A stretch of 64,000 bases of DNA from Balneatrix alpica DSM 16621 (GTDB lineage: Bacteria > Pseudomonadota > Gammaproteobacteria > Pseudomonadales > Balneatricaceae), in the NCBI RefSeq assembly GCF_000619885.1, contig NZ_KK211039.1, positions 585,589 through 649,588 of the forward strand, read 5' to 3'. The notes beneath the pieces were generated by a model. The model ran no database searches. It saw only the letters and a program-made list of their open reading frames with translations, and had not been told where the DNA came from. The position numbers and the translations under genes were made by a program. This document shows, piece after piece, positions 8,475-17,150 of the stretch; the first letter of the stretch is position 1; every line of letters starts with the position of its first letter.

Positions 8475-9197
8475 TTAGGCAGAGCCTACCCCAAGGGCTG
8501 CAACCAAGGCTATCACCATTTCTGCTGAGTGCTTGGCCGCCTTGGGTAAAAACTGCTCAAAGCTGAGATTGGACTCTTTACCGGCGATATCTGACAGTGA
8601 ACGGATGATCAGAAAAGGCACCTGAAACTGATAGCAAACCTGGGCAATCGCTGCCGCTTCCATCTCGACGGCTTTCATCTGCGGAAACAGTATACGCACT
8701 GCCTCAACCCGTTCAGGCTCATGCATGAATGCATCACCTGAAGCAATCTCACCACTCACAATCTGCTGCCCAGGTAGCTGTACCTGTGCAATAGCCTGTT
8801 TAGCTTGGCTGGCCAGTGCTACATCAGCAGCAAAGCGAGCTGGCAGCCCCGGCACCTGTCCAGGCGCATAACCAAACACCGTCACATCCACATCGTGGTG
8901 ATATACCTCAGTGGAGATCACGACATCACCAACGTTTAACCCTGCATCAAAACCGCCGGCTGAACCTGTGTTGATCACCACTTCTGGGGCAAAACGCTCT
9001 AACAGCAGCGTAGTCGAAAGAGCAGCATTTACCTTACCTATGCCAGATTTAAGCAGCACTACCTCCACCCCATGCAACTTGCCACGGGAAAACTCATAGC
9101 CAGCCAGAGTGGTGGTTTCTCGCTCGCTGAGTTGAGAGCGCAGCAACTCTACTTCCTGCTCCATTGCCCCAATAATGGCTACCTTCACTGACATCAT
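8475..9197 (-). CDS. mtnN: 5'-methylthioadenosine/S-adenosylhomocysteine nucleosidase
   Basis: Hydrolyses S-adenosylhomocysteine to S-ribosylhomocysteine plus adenine, and methylthioadenosine to methylthioribose. It therefore supplies LuxS and relieves inhibition of methyltransferases. The 240-residue phosphorylase fold has IGAMEQEV at the N-terminus (catalytic Glu), GSAGGFD, the ribose-binding [11 protein letters not shown] and the catalytic Asp in [11 protein letters not shown] chose ATG 9197 because AGGAG lies 7 bases ahead; a GTG at 9203 would abut the Shine-Dalgarno. The gene is divergent from luxS, so consecutive enzymes of AI-2 formation share a 117-base control region. Confidence 0.95.
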   Translation of the reverse strand: MMSVKVAIIGAMEQEVELLRSQLSERETTTLAGYEFSRGKLHGVEVVLLKSGIGKVNAALSTTLLLERFAPEVVINTGSAGGFDAGLNVGDVVISTEVYHHDVDVTVFGYAPGQVPGLPARFAADVALASQAKQAIAQVQLPGQQIVSGEIASGDAFMHEPERVEAVRILFPQMKAVEMEAAAIAQVCYQFQVPFLIIRSLSDIAGKESNLSFEQFLPKAAKHSAEMVIALVAALGVGSA

Positions 9198-9270
9198 CCG
9201 CACTCCTCTAGCGCTCTAACAAAGCCCGCATCTTAGCAAAAGCTAACCTGGAGCCCAATTGCCTCAGGGC

Positions 9271-9279
9271 TGGTATACT
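9271..9279 (+). promoter_or_regulatory. candidate extended -10 promoter for luxS
   Basis: TGG-TATACT is a TGn extended -10 element 36 bases ahead of the luxS start, with no good -35 hexamer at 17 bases. A short 5' leader of about 28 bases would result. Judged by eye only. Confidence 0.45.
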
Positions 9280-9314
9280 AGCCACCTTTGATTGCAGCAA
9301 TGGATGGAGTCACC

Positions 9315-9827
9315 ATGCCCCTACTCGATAGCTTCCGGGTTGATCATACCCGCATGCAGGCCCCTGCGGTTCGCATTGCCAAGAACATGCGCACCCCTAA
9401 AGGGGATGACATCACCGTGTTTGATCTGCGCTTCTGCCTGCCGAATAAAGAAATTCTGTCCGAGCGTGGCATTCACACCCTGGAACACCTGTTTGCAGGC
9501 TTTATGCGTGATCACCTAAATAGCGACAACGTTGAGATTATCGACATTTCCCCCATGGGATGCCGTACCGGTTTCTATATGAGCCTGATTGGTACCCCCA
9601 GCGAACAGCAGGTCGCCACCGCTTGGCAACAAGCCATGCAGGATGTGCTGCACGTTCAGGCAGAAAATGACATCCCTGAGCTGAACGAATACCAGTGCGG
9701 CACCTACCAAATGCACTCTTTGGATGAAGCCAAACAAATCGCTAAGAATATTCTGGAACGAGGTATCAGCCTGAACTCCAATGATGAGCTGTATCTAAGC
9801 GATGAGTTCCTGCAGGAACATCATTAA
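9315..9827 (+). CDS. luxS: S-ribosylhomocysteine lyase (AI-2 synthase)
   Basis: Cleaves S-ribosylhomocysteine to homocysteine and DPD, the precursor of autoinducer AI-2, completing methyl-cycle detoxification begun by MtnN. The 170-residue protein is near-identical in layout to E. coli LuxS: the metal ligands are H54 and H58 (HTLEH) and the Cys of YQCGTYQ, with [10 protein letters not shown] containing the catalytic Cys. The start is at MPLLDSF (ATG 9315) with a GGAG site, and longer in-frame Mets upstream are not conserved. The gene ends at a strong terminator. luxU and luxO converge on it from the other side. Confidence 0.97.
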   Translation: MPLLDSFRVDHTRMQAPAVRIAKNMRTPKGDDITVFDLRFCLPNKEILSERGIHTLEHLFAGFMRDHLNSDNVEIIDISPMGCRTGFYMSLIGTPSEQQVATAWQQAMQDVLHVQAENDIPELNEYQCGTYQMHSLDEAKQIAKNILERGISLNSNDELYLSDEFLQEHH

Positions 9828-9848
9828 GCTGATTTCAGCAGAAATGAT

Positions 9849-9877
9849 AAGCCCTGCATAAGCAGGGCTTTGTTTTT
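9849..9877 (+). terminator. luxS terminator
   Basis: Perfect 9-base arms AAGCCCTGC/GCAGGGCTT with a 4-base ATAA loop followed by TGTTTTT. This is a classical intrinsic terminator 21 bases after luxS. The stem may also serve the convergent luxU transcript, though the T-run on that strand is weak. Confidence 0.9.
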
Positions 9878-9894
9878 ACGGCTCAAGCCGGCAA

Positions 9895-10242
9895 CTACTC
9901 CAACCAATTGGCCAGCACATGCCAACTTTGTTCCAGCAAATGCTGATTACGCTTTAGCAAAATTTCTACTGGTTTTAGCTGGCCAATTCTGGCGCTTGCC
10001 TCCATTTGCTTAGCTACCCTGGCTAACTCTACCAACCCCACCCCAGCCGAACTGCTTTTTAAATCGTGGGCATTCTTTACTACCTGGGCCTGATCTGCCT
10101 GATTCAAAGCAGCTTCCAGCTCTTGCACTTTGTGCGGTGCATCTTGCAGATAACCTTTAGCAAAGGTCCGCATGGTTTGAGTGGAGGTATCCTCTTCAAG
10201 TTCTAACAATGGCTTGGGATCAAACAAAGCCGTTTGCGTCAT
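9895..10242 (-). CDS. luxU: LuxU-like histidine phosphotransfer protein
   Basis: 115-residue single-domain HPt protein. The phosphorylatable histidine is H59 in NAHDLKSSSAGVG, the consensus AH-x-LKS-S-x-x-x-G, at almost the same position as H58 of Vibrio LuxU, and the length is the same. In Vibrio, LuxU takes phosphate from the hybrid sensors LuxN, LuxQ and CqsS and passes it to LuxO. Here it lies 46 bases downstream of the LuxO gene on the same strand, the same luxO-luxU order as in Vibrio, and converges on luxS. The start is ATG 10242 with a GAGGA site. An unrelated HPt is possible, but the context makes LuxU most likely. Confidence 0.82.
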   Translation of the reverse strand: MTQTALFDPKPLLELEEDTSTQTMRTFAKGYLQDAPHKVQELEAALNQADQAQVVKNAHDLKSSSAGVGLVELARVAKQMEASARIGQLKPVEILLKRNQHLLEQSWHVLANWLE

Positions 10243-10288
10243 GCATCCATCCTCAATGCGTTGGAACTCGAACGGTTCCTATCTATTT

Positions 10289-11683
10289 CTACTCGTTCTG
10301 CCAACTCTGAAGCTTACGGTATAGCGTTGATGGGCTTACCTCAAGCAACTCTGCCGCTCGGGAAACATTACCATCACACACTTTTAACGCACGCTCTATC
10401 GCCACCCGCTCCACTTTTGCCAGCGGCAGAATCGGCTCCTGACTCTCTTCAACCTGGCTAACAACACGTTTCACCGGGCTAATATAATTATGCCCTTCAT
10501 GATGCTGGTCGAAGGGTTCTGGCAGCATAGACTCCGTGACCAATCCGCCACTATTTAACACGACAATATTGCGCACTACGTTCTGTAATTGGCGTACATT
10601 GCCCGGCCAGGGGTAATCCATAAACACTGCTTCCACTGCGGCATTGAAACCTTGATAACTTTTGCCTTCCTCTTGAGCAAATTCAGCCAATAACGCCCGG
10701 GCGATTAACAACAAATCTTCCCCCCGCTCACGCAGCGGGGGCAAGCGAATAGGAATGACGTGTAAACGGTAATACAGATCTTCACGGAAACGCCCTGCCT
10801 GCACCTCTTCCATGGGGTCTTTATTGGTGGCGCAGATAAAACGCACATCCACCTTCTGCACACTGCTACCACCTACTTTCTGAAAAGTCCCGGTTTGGAT
10901 AAAACGCAGCAGCTTGGACTGCAGATCCAAATCCATTTCACAAATTTCATCTAAGAATAACGTCCCGCCATTGGCACGCTCCGCTGCTCCGCTGCGCTCC
11001 GCCACCGCTCCAGTAAAGGCCCCTTTTACATGTCCAAAGATCTCTGACTCCATTAAATCGTGCGGAATCGCTGCACAGTTGATCGCGACAAAAGGCTTAG
11101 TTGCTCGGGGGCTTTCACGATGAATGGCCTCCGCGCACACCTCTTTACCGGTGCCGCTCTCCCCTTTAATAAACACCGTGGCTTTCGAAGGTGCCGCACT
11201 CTCAATAATGCGGTAAATACCTTGCATCACTAATGAACGACCAATAAAGCCATGGAACGACTCACGATTTAGCTCACTGGATAACACCTTGACCCGCTGA
11301 TTAAGCGCGAAATACTTCAAGCTGTTGGACAGCGTTAAGCGCAAACGTTTCTCATCGAAGGGCTTCTCAATAAAATCATGCGCACCTGCGCGCATCGCAC
11401 TGACAACCACATCTACGCTACCGTGGGCGGTAATCACAATAATGGGATAGTTAACGTGCTGTGCCTGTAAATGCTGCAAGATATCCATACCATGCATATC
11501 AGGCAAAATTAGATCCAATAGCATTGCCGAAGGCGTATGCAGCTCTAGCCAATCCAGCGCTTCCTGCCCTAATTTGCAATGCACTACCTCAACCTGCATA
11601 TCACGCAAATAAGCTCGGTATAACGCCGCTAAGGTAGGGCTGTCTTCCACCAGCAACACTACCTCAGCATTGGTATTACTCAT
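10289..11683 (-). CDS. luxO: LuxO-like sigma-54-dependent quorum-sensing response regulator
   Basis: 464-residue NtrC-family regulator in three parts. The receiver (residues 1-~120) has acidic pair E13/D14 and acceptor D57 (MLLDLILPDMHG). The AAA+ domain (~145-375) has Walker A GESGTGKE, the sigma-54 contact FGHVKGAFTGA, LFLDEICEMDLDLQ and the arginine-finger region FREDLYYRL. The C-terminal Fis-type HTH is GNVSRAAELLEVSPSTLYRKL. Many stretches (EVCAEAIH, FIQTGTFQKVG, PWPGNVRQLQNVVRN, SPSTLYRKLQ) are those of Vibrio LuxO and not generic NtrC. In Vibrio, LuxO-P activates Qrr sRNAs. The start is ATG 11683 with AAGGAG. Confidence 0.85.
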   Translation of the reverse strand: MSNTNAEVVLLVEDSPTLAALYRAYLRDMQVEVVHCKLGQEALDWLELHTPSAMLLDLILPDMHGMDILQHLQAQHVNYPIIVITAHGSVDVVVSAMRAGAHDFIEKPFDEKRLRLTLSNSLKYFALNQRVKVLSSELNRESFHGFIGRSLVMQGIYRIIESAAPSKATVFIKGESGTGKEVCAEAIHRESPRATKPFVAINCAAIPHDLMESEIFGHVKGAFTGAVAERSGAAERANGGTLFLDEICEMDLDLQSKLLRFIQTGTFQKVGGSSVQKVDVRFICATNKDPMEEVQAGRFREDLYYRLHVIPIRLPPLRERGEDLLLIARALLAEFAQEEGKSYQGFNAAVEAVFMDYPWPGNVRQLQNVVRNIVVLNSGGLVTESMLPEPFDQHHEGHNYISPVKRVVSQVEESQEPILPLAKVERVAIERALKVCDGNVSRAAELLEVSPSTLYRKLQSWQNE

Positions 11684-11867
11684 TCCCTGCTCCTTAGCTT
11701 GTCTGCACAACTTCTACATTAGACGCTTTTTATACACCCTGCCACGCCAGAGGTTACGCTTTGTTACCCCTCACCAATTGGAAAAAAGCCCGTTCCCCCA
11801 TAAGTTATCAGCAAGGGAGAAATCTCCCCCTTAAACCAGATAGCAGCACAGACTCTGGAAGCAGCAG

Positions 11868-12830
11868 ATGACCAAGCCCACACCTACTTTAGCCATCGTC
11901 CTGGAAAGCTTTGATGAAAGCGCAGAGCAGCTTGTTCATCGTCTTAGCAGTCTTGTCCCCCAAGGACAATCCATCAAGGAGTGCTGGCTCCTGTGTGACT
12001 CAAGTAAGCAAAGCCAATATCAGGTCTTACTAAAGAAACAACGCTGGCCCTGGCCTGTCTTACTCATCCCGGCAGAGGGGGAACACCTTAGCCAGAGTCG
12101 CCACCATATCTTGTTGCATACCCAGGCGGACTACCTGTTATTTTGGCAAAACAGCTATCAGTGGCAGCCACATTTTCTAGAAGCCTTAAGCCCTGCACTA
12201 AGCGAACAGCCCAGTTTGTTATTGACCAATTGCATGCTTAAAGGCCCTCAAACGACCCTATTTGAACTGAGCCCTGGCTTTCGCCAACTCTATCATCACG
12301 CAAGCTGGAAGGCAGAGCCTCTTTCAGGTAGCGGTTACAGCCACCTACTTGCCGAGCCTGTCTGCACGCTTTCTAGCATGGTGATGCAAGTGAAAGCCCT
12401 TCGTCGCTCTGGCGGTTTTCAGGCATCCCTGCCAGAAACCGCACAAGCTTGGGAAAGTGCACTCAAACTAAGTCTGCAAGGCAGCATCCTCATTACTCCC
12501 TACCCCTGGGTAGTTTGGGAGGGGGAATGGCAACCAGATGCCCTTCTAGCCTATATCGATACCTGCCAAGCCATTTACGAGCATCACCAAGCCGGATTCG
12601 CCCGATTAAGCCCATTTCAACGCGCCCGAGCCCAGGCTAAAATTTCGCTCGCCTGGAGCTATTGGTACGCCAGCCAAAACCAAGGGAGCAGGGCTCTGAG
12701 GGCTTGGTGCCGCTCGTTCTTTTGCACCCCTATGGGATCACATTACAGCGCCCTTAAAAGTGTATTAGGCGCCCTGATGCGCGGTCTCTACACGCCGATC
12801 AGTAAACCCACACCTGTAGGAATGCTCTGA
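11868..12830 (+). CDS. glycosyltransferase family 2-like protein with altered DxD site
   Basis: 320-residue cytoplasmic protein with the alpha/beta pattern of a GT-A (family 2) glycosyltransferase: an N-terminal PTLAIVLESFD strand, LSQSRHHIL before the central loop, then QADYLLFWQNSYQWQPHFLEAL. That last segment aligns with the usual G-x-Y-I-x-F-L-D-S-D-D-x-W-x-P. The metal-binding DxD is replaced by Q-N-S, so sugar-nucleotide binding through a metal is doubtful. The C-terminal ~70 residues are basic and aromatic. It is divergent from luxO with a 184-base gap, and there is no polysaccharide gene cluster beside it. It may be an inactive or metal-independent relative. Confidence 0.6.
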   Translation: MTKPTPTLAIVLESFDESAEQLVHRLSSLVPQGQSIKECWLLCDSSKQSQYQVLLKKQRWPWPVLLIPAEGEHLSQSRHHILLHTQADYLLFWQNSYQWQPHFLEALSPALSEQPSLLLTNCMLKGPQTTLFELSPGFRQLYHHASWKAEPLSGSGYSHLLAEPVCTLSSMVMQVKALRRSGGFQASLPETAQAWESALKLSLQGSILITPYPWVVWEGEWQPDALLAYIDTCQAIYEHHQAGFARLSPFQRARAQAKISLAWSYWYASQNQGSRALRAWCRSFFCTPMGSHYSALKSVLGALMRGLYTPISKPTPVGML

Positions 12831-12852
12831 ACAGTATTTTCACGTGCAAATA

Positions 12853-12880
12853 AATAAGGGTAGCGGCTGCTACCCTTATT
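12853..12880. terminator. shared terminator between glycosyltransferase-like gene and chemoreceptor
   Basis: Perfect 12-base arms AATAAGGGTAGC/GCTACCCTTATT around a 4-base loop, sitting between two convergent genes. The A/T ends of the stem provide short T-tracts in both directions. Confidence 0.8.
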
Positions 12881-12884
12881 GCGA

Positions 12885-14459
12885 TTAGCCCTCAGCAGGT
12901 CGGTAGCCGACCCGAAATCCGCCCCAATGGCGCCCATTAAGGTAGATTGGCACCGACAAGTCGTGCATCACCTCCCCTGTGTCACGCTTATAGGTCTGCA
13001 GTAATAAAGTCTTTTGATGACTGCCACAACGTAATCCAGTGCGATCATTGAAAATCCGTTTGCTGCGACTCTTCACCATATCTACCTCAGGGTCACCACA
13101 GGGCGCATGGGCAAAAGCATTATTATGAGTCGGCACATAACCTTTGTTATCCGTCACAATGGCATATATCAGCTGCTTATTCGCTTCTAATAACGGTTCT
13201 TGGATACTCGGCAATACCTTATCCGCATACTGATCAAAGCGAGTGTGGTATTTCTGCGGGAAGGTATTGGGGATGGGTTGGTACTGACGATCAAACAAAT
13301 CCTGCTCACTGATCCGCCCAGCAGCAATATCCTGCTCCATTTGCTGGCTGATCCTTTGACTAGCCTGCTTCGCCACTTCGTAGGCTTGTTGATGATAGGG
13401 ATCCAGTGTTACCTCTGCCAAAAACTCACTGGCCTGCTCAGCCAACTCAGTCAACTGGTTCGCTTCCGTTGCCAAAGCATGCATATCAACTTCGTCAGCC
13501 TCAACGCCAGCGCGAACTTGCTGGATCGCCGCAAATATGTGCTCTAACTTGCTACGATTATCGGCTGCTCCCCGGGCGATCTCCTGCACCTGCTCTTCCA
13601 CTTGCACGGCCTGGCCAGCGATACCACTTAATTGTTCACCGACATCACGCACCTCTTCCATACCCAGCCGAATTTCTTCAGAGAGGCGCTGAATTTGCTC
13701 CACCACCTGGCTAGTTTGGCTATGTATCTCTTCAACAATACTACCCACTTCACTGGTCGAGGTTGCAGTACGTGCAGCCAACTGCCGCACTTCATCCGCG
13801 ACCACCGCAAACCCCCTCCCATGCTCACCCGCTCGCGCCGCTTCTATCGCCGCGTTTAAAGCTAATAGGTTGGTTTGACTGGCAATCCCCTCAATCACTT
13901 TAGTGACTTCCTGAATTTTTCCAGACTTCTCGCTCAAGCTATCAATCAGCTTAAGCGATGTCTCCGTTTGCTCATTGATCGCGCGCATTGCCTGTAACGC
14001 TTGCTGCAAACGACGACTCCCCTGCTCGGATACCGATCTGGCTTGCATTGCAGATGCTGCTGCCTGCTCCGCCCTGACTGCGGCATCCTGTACGGTATGA
14101 GTAATAGCTTCAGATGTGGTGGCGACCTCCACCACTGAGTTCAGCTGGGATTCCAGCTTTTGTTCCATATGCTGCACTGAGAAAGCGACCTGGGCAGCCG
14201 AAATCGCATTACGGCTCGTCAAACGGGACAAGCGTCTGGCCACTTCCTTAAAAGACGACTCTTTTTTCTCTGAGGCCTCAGCCTTCATGGAATCGTCACT
14301 GTTGCCGTCCCAAGCTGTCAGCAACAGGCAAAGCCAAAGCACCACAAGCACAATGCCAATCTGCAAGGGTGTGGTTTGCAGCCAATATAACAGGGGAATT
14401 AATAGGAGACTGGCGATAATCGCCAAAGAAAGCGCACGGGATAAGCGTGATCTGGGCAT
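12885..14459 (-). CDS. methyl-accepting chemotaxis protein with C-terminal cytoplasmic sensor domain
   Basis: 524-residue chemoreceptor with unusual order. It has two closely spaced N-terminal membrane segments (residues ~9-25 and ~30-50) with almost no periplasmic loop. The signalling coiled coil (~75-350) contains the conserved hairpin [20 protein letters not shown] and [15 protein letters not shown]. The C-terminal ~170 residues carry a Cache-like domain with [21 protein letters not shown] and [17 protein letters not shown]. Sensing is therefore probably cytoplasmic, not periplasmic. This C-terminal domain is known in other gammaproteobacterial receptors. Ligand unknown. No che genes are in the window. 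The start is ATG 14459. Confidence 0.88.
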   Translation of the reverse strand: MPRSRLSRALSLAIIASLLLIPLLYWLQTTPLQIGIVLVVLWLCLLLTAWDGNSDDSMKAEASEKKESSFKEVARRLSRLTSRNAISAAQVAFSVQHMEQKLESQLNSVVEVATTSEAITHTVQDAAVRAEQAAASAMQARSVSEQGSRRLQQALQAMRAINEQTETSLKLIDSLSEKSGKIQEVTKVIEGIASQTNLLALNAAIEAARAGEHGRGFAVVADEVRQLAARTATSTSEVGSIVEEIHSQTSQVVEQIQRLSEEIRLGMEEVRDVGEQLSGIAGQAVQVEEQVQEIARGAADNRSKLEHIFAAIQQVRAGVEADEVDMHALATEANQLTELAEQASEFLAEVTLDPYHQQAYEVAKQASQRISQQMEQDIAAGRISEQDLFDRQYQPIPNTFPQKYHTRFDQYADKVLPSIQEPLLEANKQLIYAIVTDNKGYVPTHNNAFAHAPCGDPEVDMVKSRSKRIFNDRTGLRCGSHQKTLLLQTYKRDTGEVMHDLSVPIYLNGRHWGGFRVGYRPAEG

Positions 14460-14548
14460 AAGTCACAACCTGATGTTTATTGTTCTACTTTTTGTTCTTC
14501 CCAGCTTATAAGGTTAAGCGCCAGTTACCACACCCCTACACCTAGACT

Positions 14549-14824
14549 TTAGTTGATATCTGACAAGCAATTAGTCGAAGATAGCGGTAATTCTATTTGC
14601 CACTCCGCACTCTGTGCCCGTTTAAAGCCTTCTGCTTTAAGCTGGCGTCCCCATAAGGCAATATGATCCCAAGCCGACTCCTGGCTGGCAAAGAAGTGCT
14701 GCTCTACACGTGGTTTTTTTCTGCCTAGCCAACGCCAGCTGACTTGAACCCACCAATCCCCCAACAGGTCTTGATGCAAATCCAGCTCAACCTCGGCGTC
14801 AGCCTTACACCACTTACATCTCAA
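14549..14824 (-). CDS. small hypothetical protein with N-terminal CxxC
   Basis: 91-residue frame beginning at TTG 14824 (residues M-R-C-K-W-C-K) with AAGGA eight bases upstream. The C3-x-x-C6 pair suggests a metal or redox site, but only one further Cys is present near the C-terminus. The middle is rich in Trp and charged residues (GDWWVQVSWRWLGRKKPR). There is no membrane segment and no family I recognise. It lies 89 bases upstream of the chemoreceptor on the same strand and could be cotranscribed with it. It is supported mainly by continuous coding-like sequence in an otherwise open 440-base gap. Confidence 0.5.
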   Translation of the reverse strand: MRCKWCKADAEVELDLHQDLLGDWWVQVSWRWLGRKKPRVEQHFFASQESAWDHIALWGRQLKAEGFKRAQSAEWQIELPLSSTNCLSDIN

Positions 14825-14904
14825 GCTTGGTATCCTTATAACACCGCTGCAAAAAAGCCGCGCATTGAGCCCTAAACCCAGCAGAATGTAAAGACTACAA
14901 CACC

Positions 14905-16077
14905 ATGATGCAACCTAGCCTACCCCATCGTTCTCTCAAGCTAGTCGCCGACGAAAATATGCCTGGGCTTGATCAGCTTTTTGCTCACTTTGGACAGCTG
15001 CATGCCTTACCCGGACGCTCTCTTCAGCCCCAAGATGTAGCAGATGCCGACATCCTGTTAGTGCGCTCGGTTACCCAAGTCGATCGCCACCTGCTCCAAC
15101 ACTCCACAGTAAAGTTTGTTGGCAGCGCTACCATCGGGACGGACCATCTCGACCTTGACTGGCTAACTGAACAAGGCATTCATGTTTGCAATGCCCCGGG
15201 ATGCAATGCTGACTCCGTAGCCGATTATGTCATTGCCAGCCTAGCGTTATTATCGCGCCACCAAAGTCATAACTGGCTGCAGGGCAAGCGTGCCGCGGTC
15301 ATCGGTGCCGGAAATGTGGGCGGTCGCGTGATTAGTCGCCTACAAGGCTTAGGAATGCAAGTATTAGCCTGCGACCCACCCCGCCAGGCAGCTGGATTAT
15401 CTTGTAGCGCCCCCTGGGGCAGCCTAACGGAGGCACTACAGGCTGATATTATTTGCCTGCACACCCCCCTTACCCGCCATGGCCCCCACCCTACCTATCA
15501 CTTACTCGGCCCCAAGGAGATCACTCAAATTCGCGCAGGAAGCGTCTTGCTTAACGCGGGCCGTGGGGATGTGATTGACAACCAAGCCTTACTGCAACGC
15601 ATGCAGCACAATGCGGACCTACATCTGGTACTGGATGTGTGGGAAAACGAGCCCACGCCTCTACAGCCATTACTTGCCTACTGCCAAATCGCCACTCCGC
15701 ATATTGCAGGTTATAGCCTGGATGGACGCTTTCGCGGTAGTGCCATGATTTATCAAGCACTGTGCCATTGGTTACAGCAGGAAGCCTCACTAGACTGGCG
15801 CAACTTTCTCCCCGCCTGTCCAATCACGCAACTCTCCCTCACCGAGGCAGATTGGCCAACCCTTCTCCGCCTACCAAGCTTACTAATTGATTTAGAAAGC
15901 GAAACTCAGCGCTTCAAAAACAAAATACAAAACTCTGACAATGATCCCAGCCAGTTTGACTGGCTGCGCAAAACCTATCCATTAGCTCGCGAGCTACATA
16001 ATTTAACCGTGAAGCTGGACAAGGCTTCAGCAGATACCTATAACTGCCTGAAAGCTATGGGCTTTTCTGTGATCTAA
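14905..16077 (+). CDS. pdxB: erythronate-4-phosphate dehydrogenase
   Basis: Second step of the DXP-dependent pyridoxal 5'-phosphate pathway: oxidises 4-phosphoerythronate to 2-oxo-3-hydroxy-4-phosphobutanoate. The 390-residue D-2-hydroxyacid dehydrogenase has ADENMPGL at the start, GSATIGTDHLDLDWL, the NAD-binding GAGNVGGRV (residues ~132-140), catalytic Arg in NAGRGDVID, Glu in DVWENEP and His in TPHIAGYSLDG. It also has the PdxB-specific C-terminal dimerisation domain (~120 residues). ATG 14905 and ATG 14908 are both possible. It is followed after 12 bases by the PilZ gene, probably in one transcript. Confidence 0.95.
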   Translation: MMQPSLPHRSLKLVADENMPGLDQLFAHFGQLHALPGRSLQPQDVADADILLVRSVTQVDRHLLQHSTVKFVGSATIGTDHLDLDWLTEQGIHVCNAPGCNADSVADYVIASLALLSRHQSHNWLQGKRAAVIGAGNVGGRVISRLQGLGMQVLACDPPRQAAGLSCSAPWGSLTEALQADIICLHTPLTRHGPHPTYHLLGPKEITQIRAGSVLLNAGRGDVIDNQALLQRMQHNADLHLVLDVWENEPTPLQPLLAYCQIATPHIAGYSLDGRFRGSAMIYQALCHWLQQEASLDWRNFLPACPITQLSLTEADWPTLLRLPSLLIDLESETQRFKNKIQNSDNDPSQFDWLRKTYPLARELHNLTVKLDKASADTYNCLKAMGFSVI

Positions 16078-16089
16078 AAGCAGGAATCA

Positions 16090-16785
16090 ATGAAAAAGGA
16101 ACAAGAACAACCAGGACAAGTGCGTCTTGAAGAGCTGGGATTACACATAGGCGATCCGCTCTATATCGAGACACTCAGCCCTGTCACCCGTTACGTGGTT
16201 CGCTTAATTGGCTATATTTCCGGGCAAAGCATGCTGGTTACCGCCCCACTTTCGCAGGGACGTGCCATCATGCTCAAAGAGGGCAAGCCACTCAAGGTCA
16301 AACTTTTGGCCGACAACAAAGTCTGTGGCTTTAGCACTCAAGTGTTAAAGCCCTGCCTAACACCTTTTAATTACCTGCACCTCGCCTTTCCTAAAGAGCT
16401 TGATGTGCTGGAATATCGCAAAGCCACTCGGATTAACCTACGTCTAATCGTTTCCCTAGACGAAATTGTCGAGCACAGCATGCCAGGTCGCTGGCCTCGC
16501 CCAGCAATTTGTACCGATATCAGCACAACGGGAGCACGTATCAGCAGCAATGAGCCTCTCGCCGAGATTGGCCAAAGTCTTTACATGACTGCACGTCTCA
16601 GCATCGCAGGGGTAGAGCAAGTTGTGCGCGTCCCTCTGCTGATTCGCAACCGCACCCTGGAAGAGGATGAAGGTGGCCAGGTCATTTACCACCATGGCAC
16701 TGAGTTTGATGGCGAGCTTGATGAAGAAACCAAGGTGACTGTTACCGGTTTCGTCTATGAGCAGATGCTCAAAGGCAAACGCTAG
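16090..16785 (+). CDS. PilZ-domain c-di-GMP-binding protein (YcgR-like)
   Basis: 231-residue cytoplasmic protein. The N-terminal YcgR-N/PilZN-like beta domain (residues ~15-100) is followed by a PilZ domain with both c-di-GMP signatures: R110-K-A-T-R114 and D143-x-S145-x-x-G148. Two-domain proteins of this kind act as flagellar brakes or other c-di-GMP effectors. Here there are no flagellar genes nearby; it follows pdxB by 12 bases. All binding residues are present, so it should bind c-di-GMP. The downstream target is not evident from context. Confidence 0.87.
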   Translation: MKKEQEQPGQVRLEELGLHIGDPLYIETLSPVTRYVVRLIGYISGQSMLVTAPLSQGRAIMLKEGKPLKVKLLADNKVCGFSTQVLKPCLTPFNYLHLAFPKELDVLEYRKATRINLRLIVSLDEIVEHSMPGRWPRPAICTDISTTGARISSNEPLAEIGQSLYMTARLSIAGVEQVVRVPLLIRNRTLEEDEGGQVIYHHGTEFDGELDEETKVTVTGFVYEQMLKGKR

Positions 16786-16794
16786 ATAAAAAAA

Positions 16795-16820
16795 CAGGGT
16801 GACTGATCTCAGTCACCCTG
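16795..16820. terminator. terminator between PilZ gene and tRNA-Glu
   Basis: Twelve-base inverted repeat CAGGGTGACTGA/TCAGTCACCCTG. On the minus strand it is followed by TTTTTTTATC, so it is an excellent terminator for tRNA-Glu. It also lies just after the PilZ stop on the plus strand. Confidence 0.85.
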
Positions 16821-16910
16821 AAGAAGGGGGGTAATACTACTTCAGTAAGCACACTGTGAGCCGCACGATCACTTCTCACAGGCGACGAAATCTACCTAAA
16901 TCCAAAAAGG

Positions 16911-16986
16911 TGGCGTCCCATAGGGGGTTCGAACCCCTGTTACCGCCGTGAAAGGGCGGTGTCCTAGGCCACTAGACGAATGGGAC
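16911..16986 (-). tRNA. tRNA-Glu (TTC)
   Basis: 76 bases on the minus strand starting GTCCCATTCGTCTAG and ending TGGGACGCCA with CCA encoded. The anticodon loop CCTTTCACG gives TTC. It has its own promoter (17035-17063) and terminator (16795-16820). Confidence 0.97.
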
Positions 16987-17034
16987 ACTGGCGCTTTTTG
17001 TGACGCTATCTATGCGTGCTGAAGGAGAGCCGGG

Positions 17035-17063
17035 ATTGTATGCGCTTCCTCAAGCCTGGTCAA
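17035..17063 (-). promoter_or_regulatory. sigma-70 promoter for tRNA-Glu
   Basis: On the minus strand TTGACC and TACAAT are separated by 17 bases and followed by a GC-rich discriminator (CCCGGC). It lies about 50 bases ahead of the tRNA. Confidence 0.75.
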
Positions 17064-17150
17064 GGCATTAGCGCATAAAGATGACAATGGCAAGCTTTTG
17101 ACCTTAAAAAATAATTGCACACACAATTAAATATTTTTTCTATCAAGCAC

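Noticed and set aside
11684-11867. Possible Qrr small RNA next to luxO
   Set aside because: No sigma-54 -24/-12 pair with correct spacing, no Qrr core sequence and no terminator hairpin at a suitable distance.
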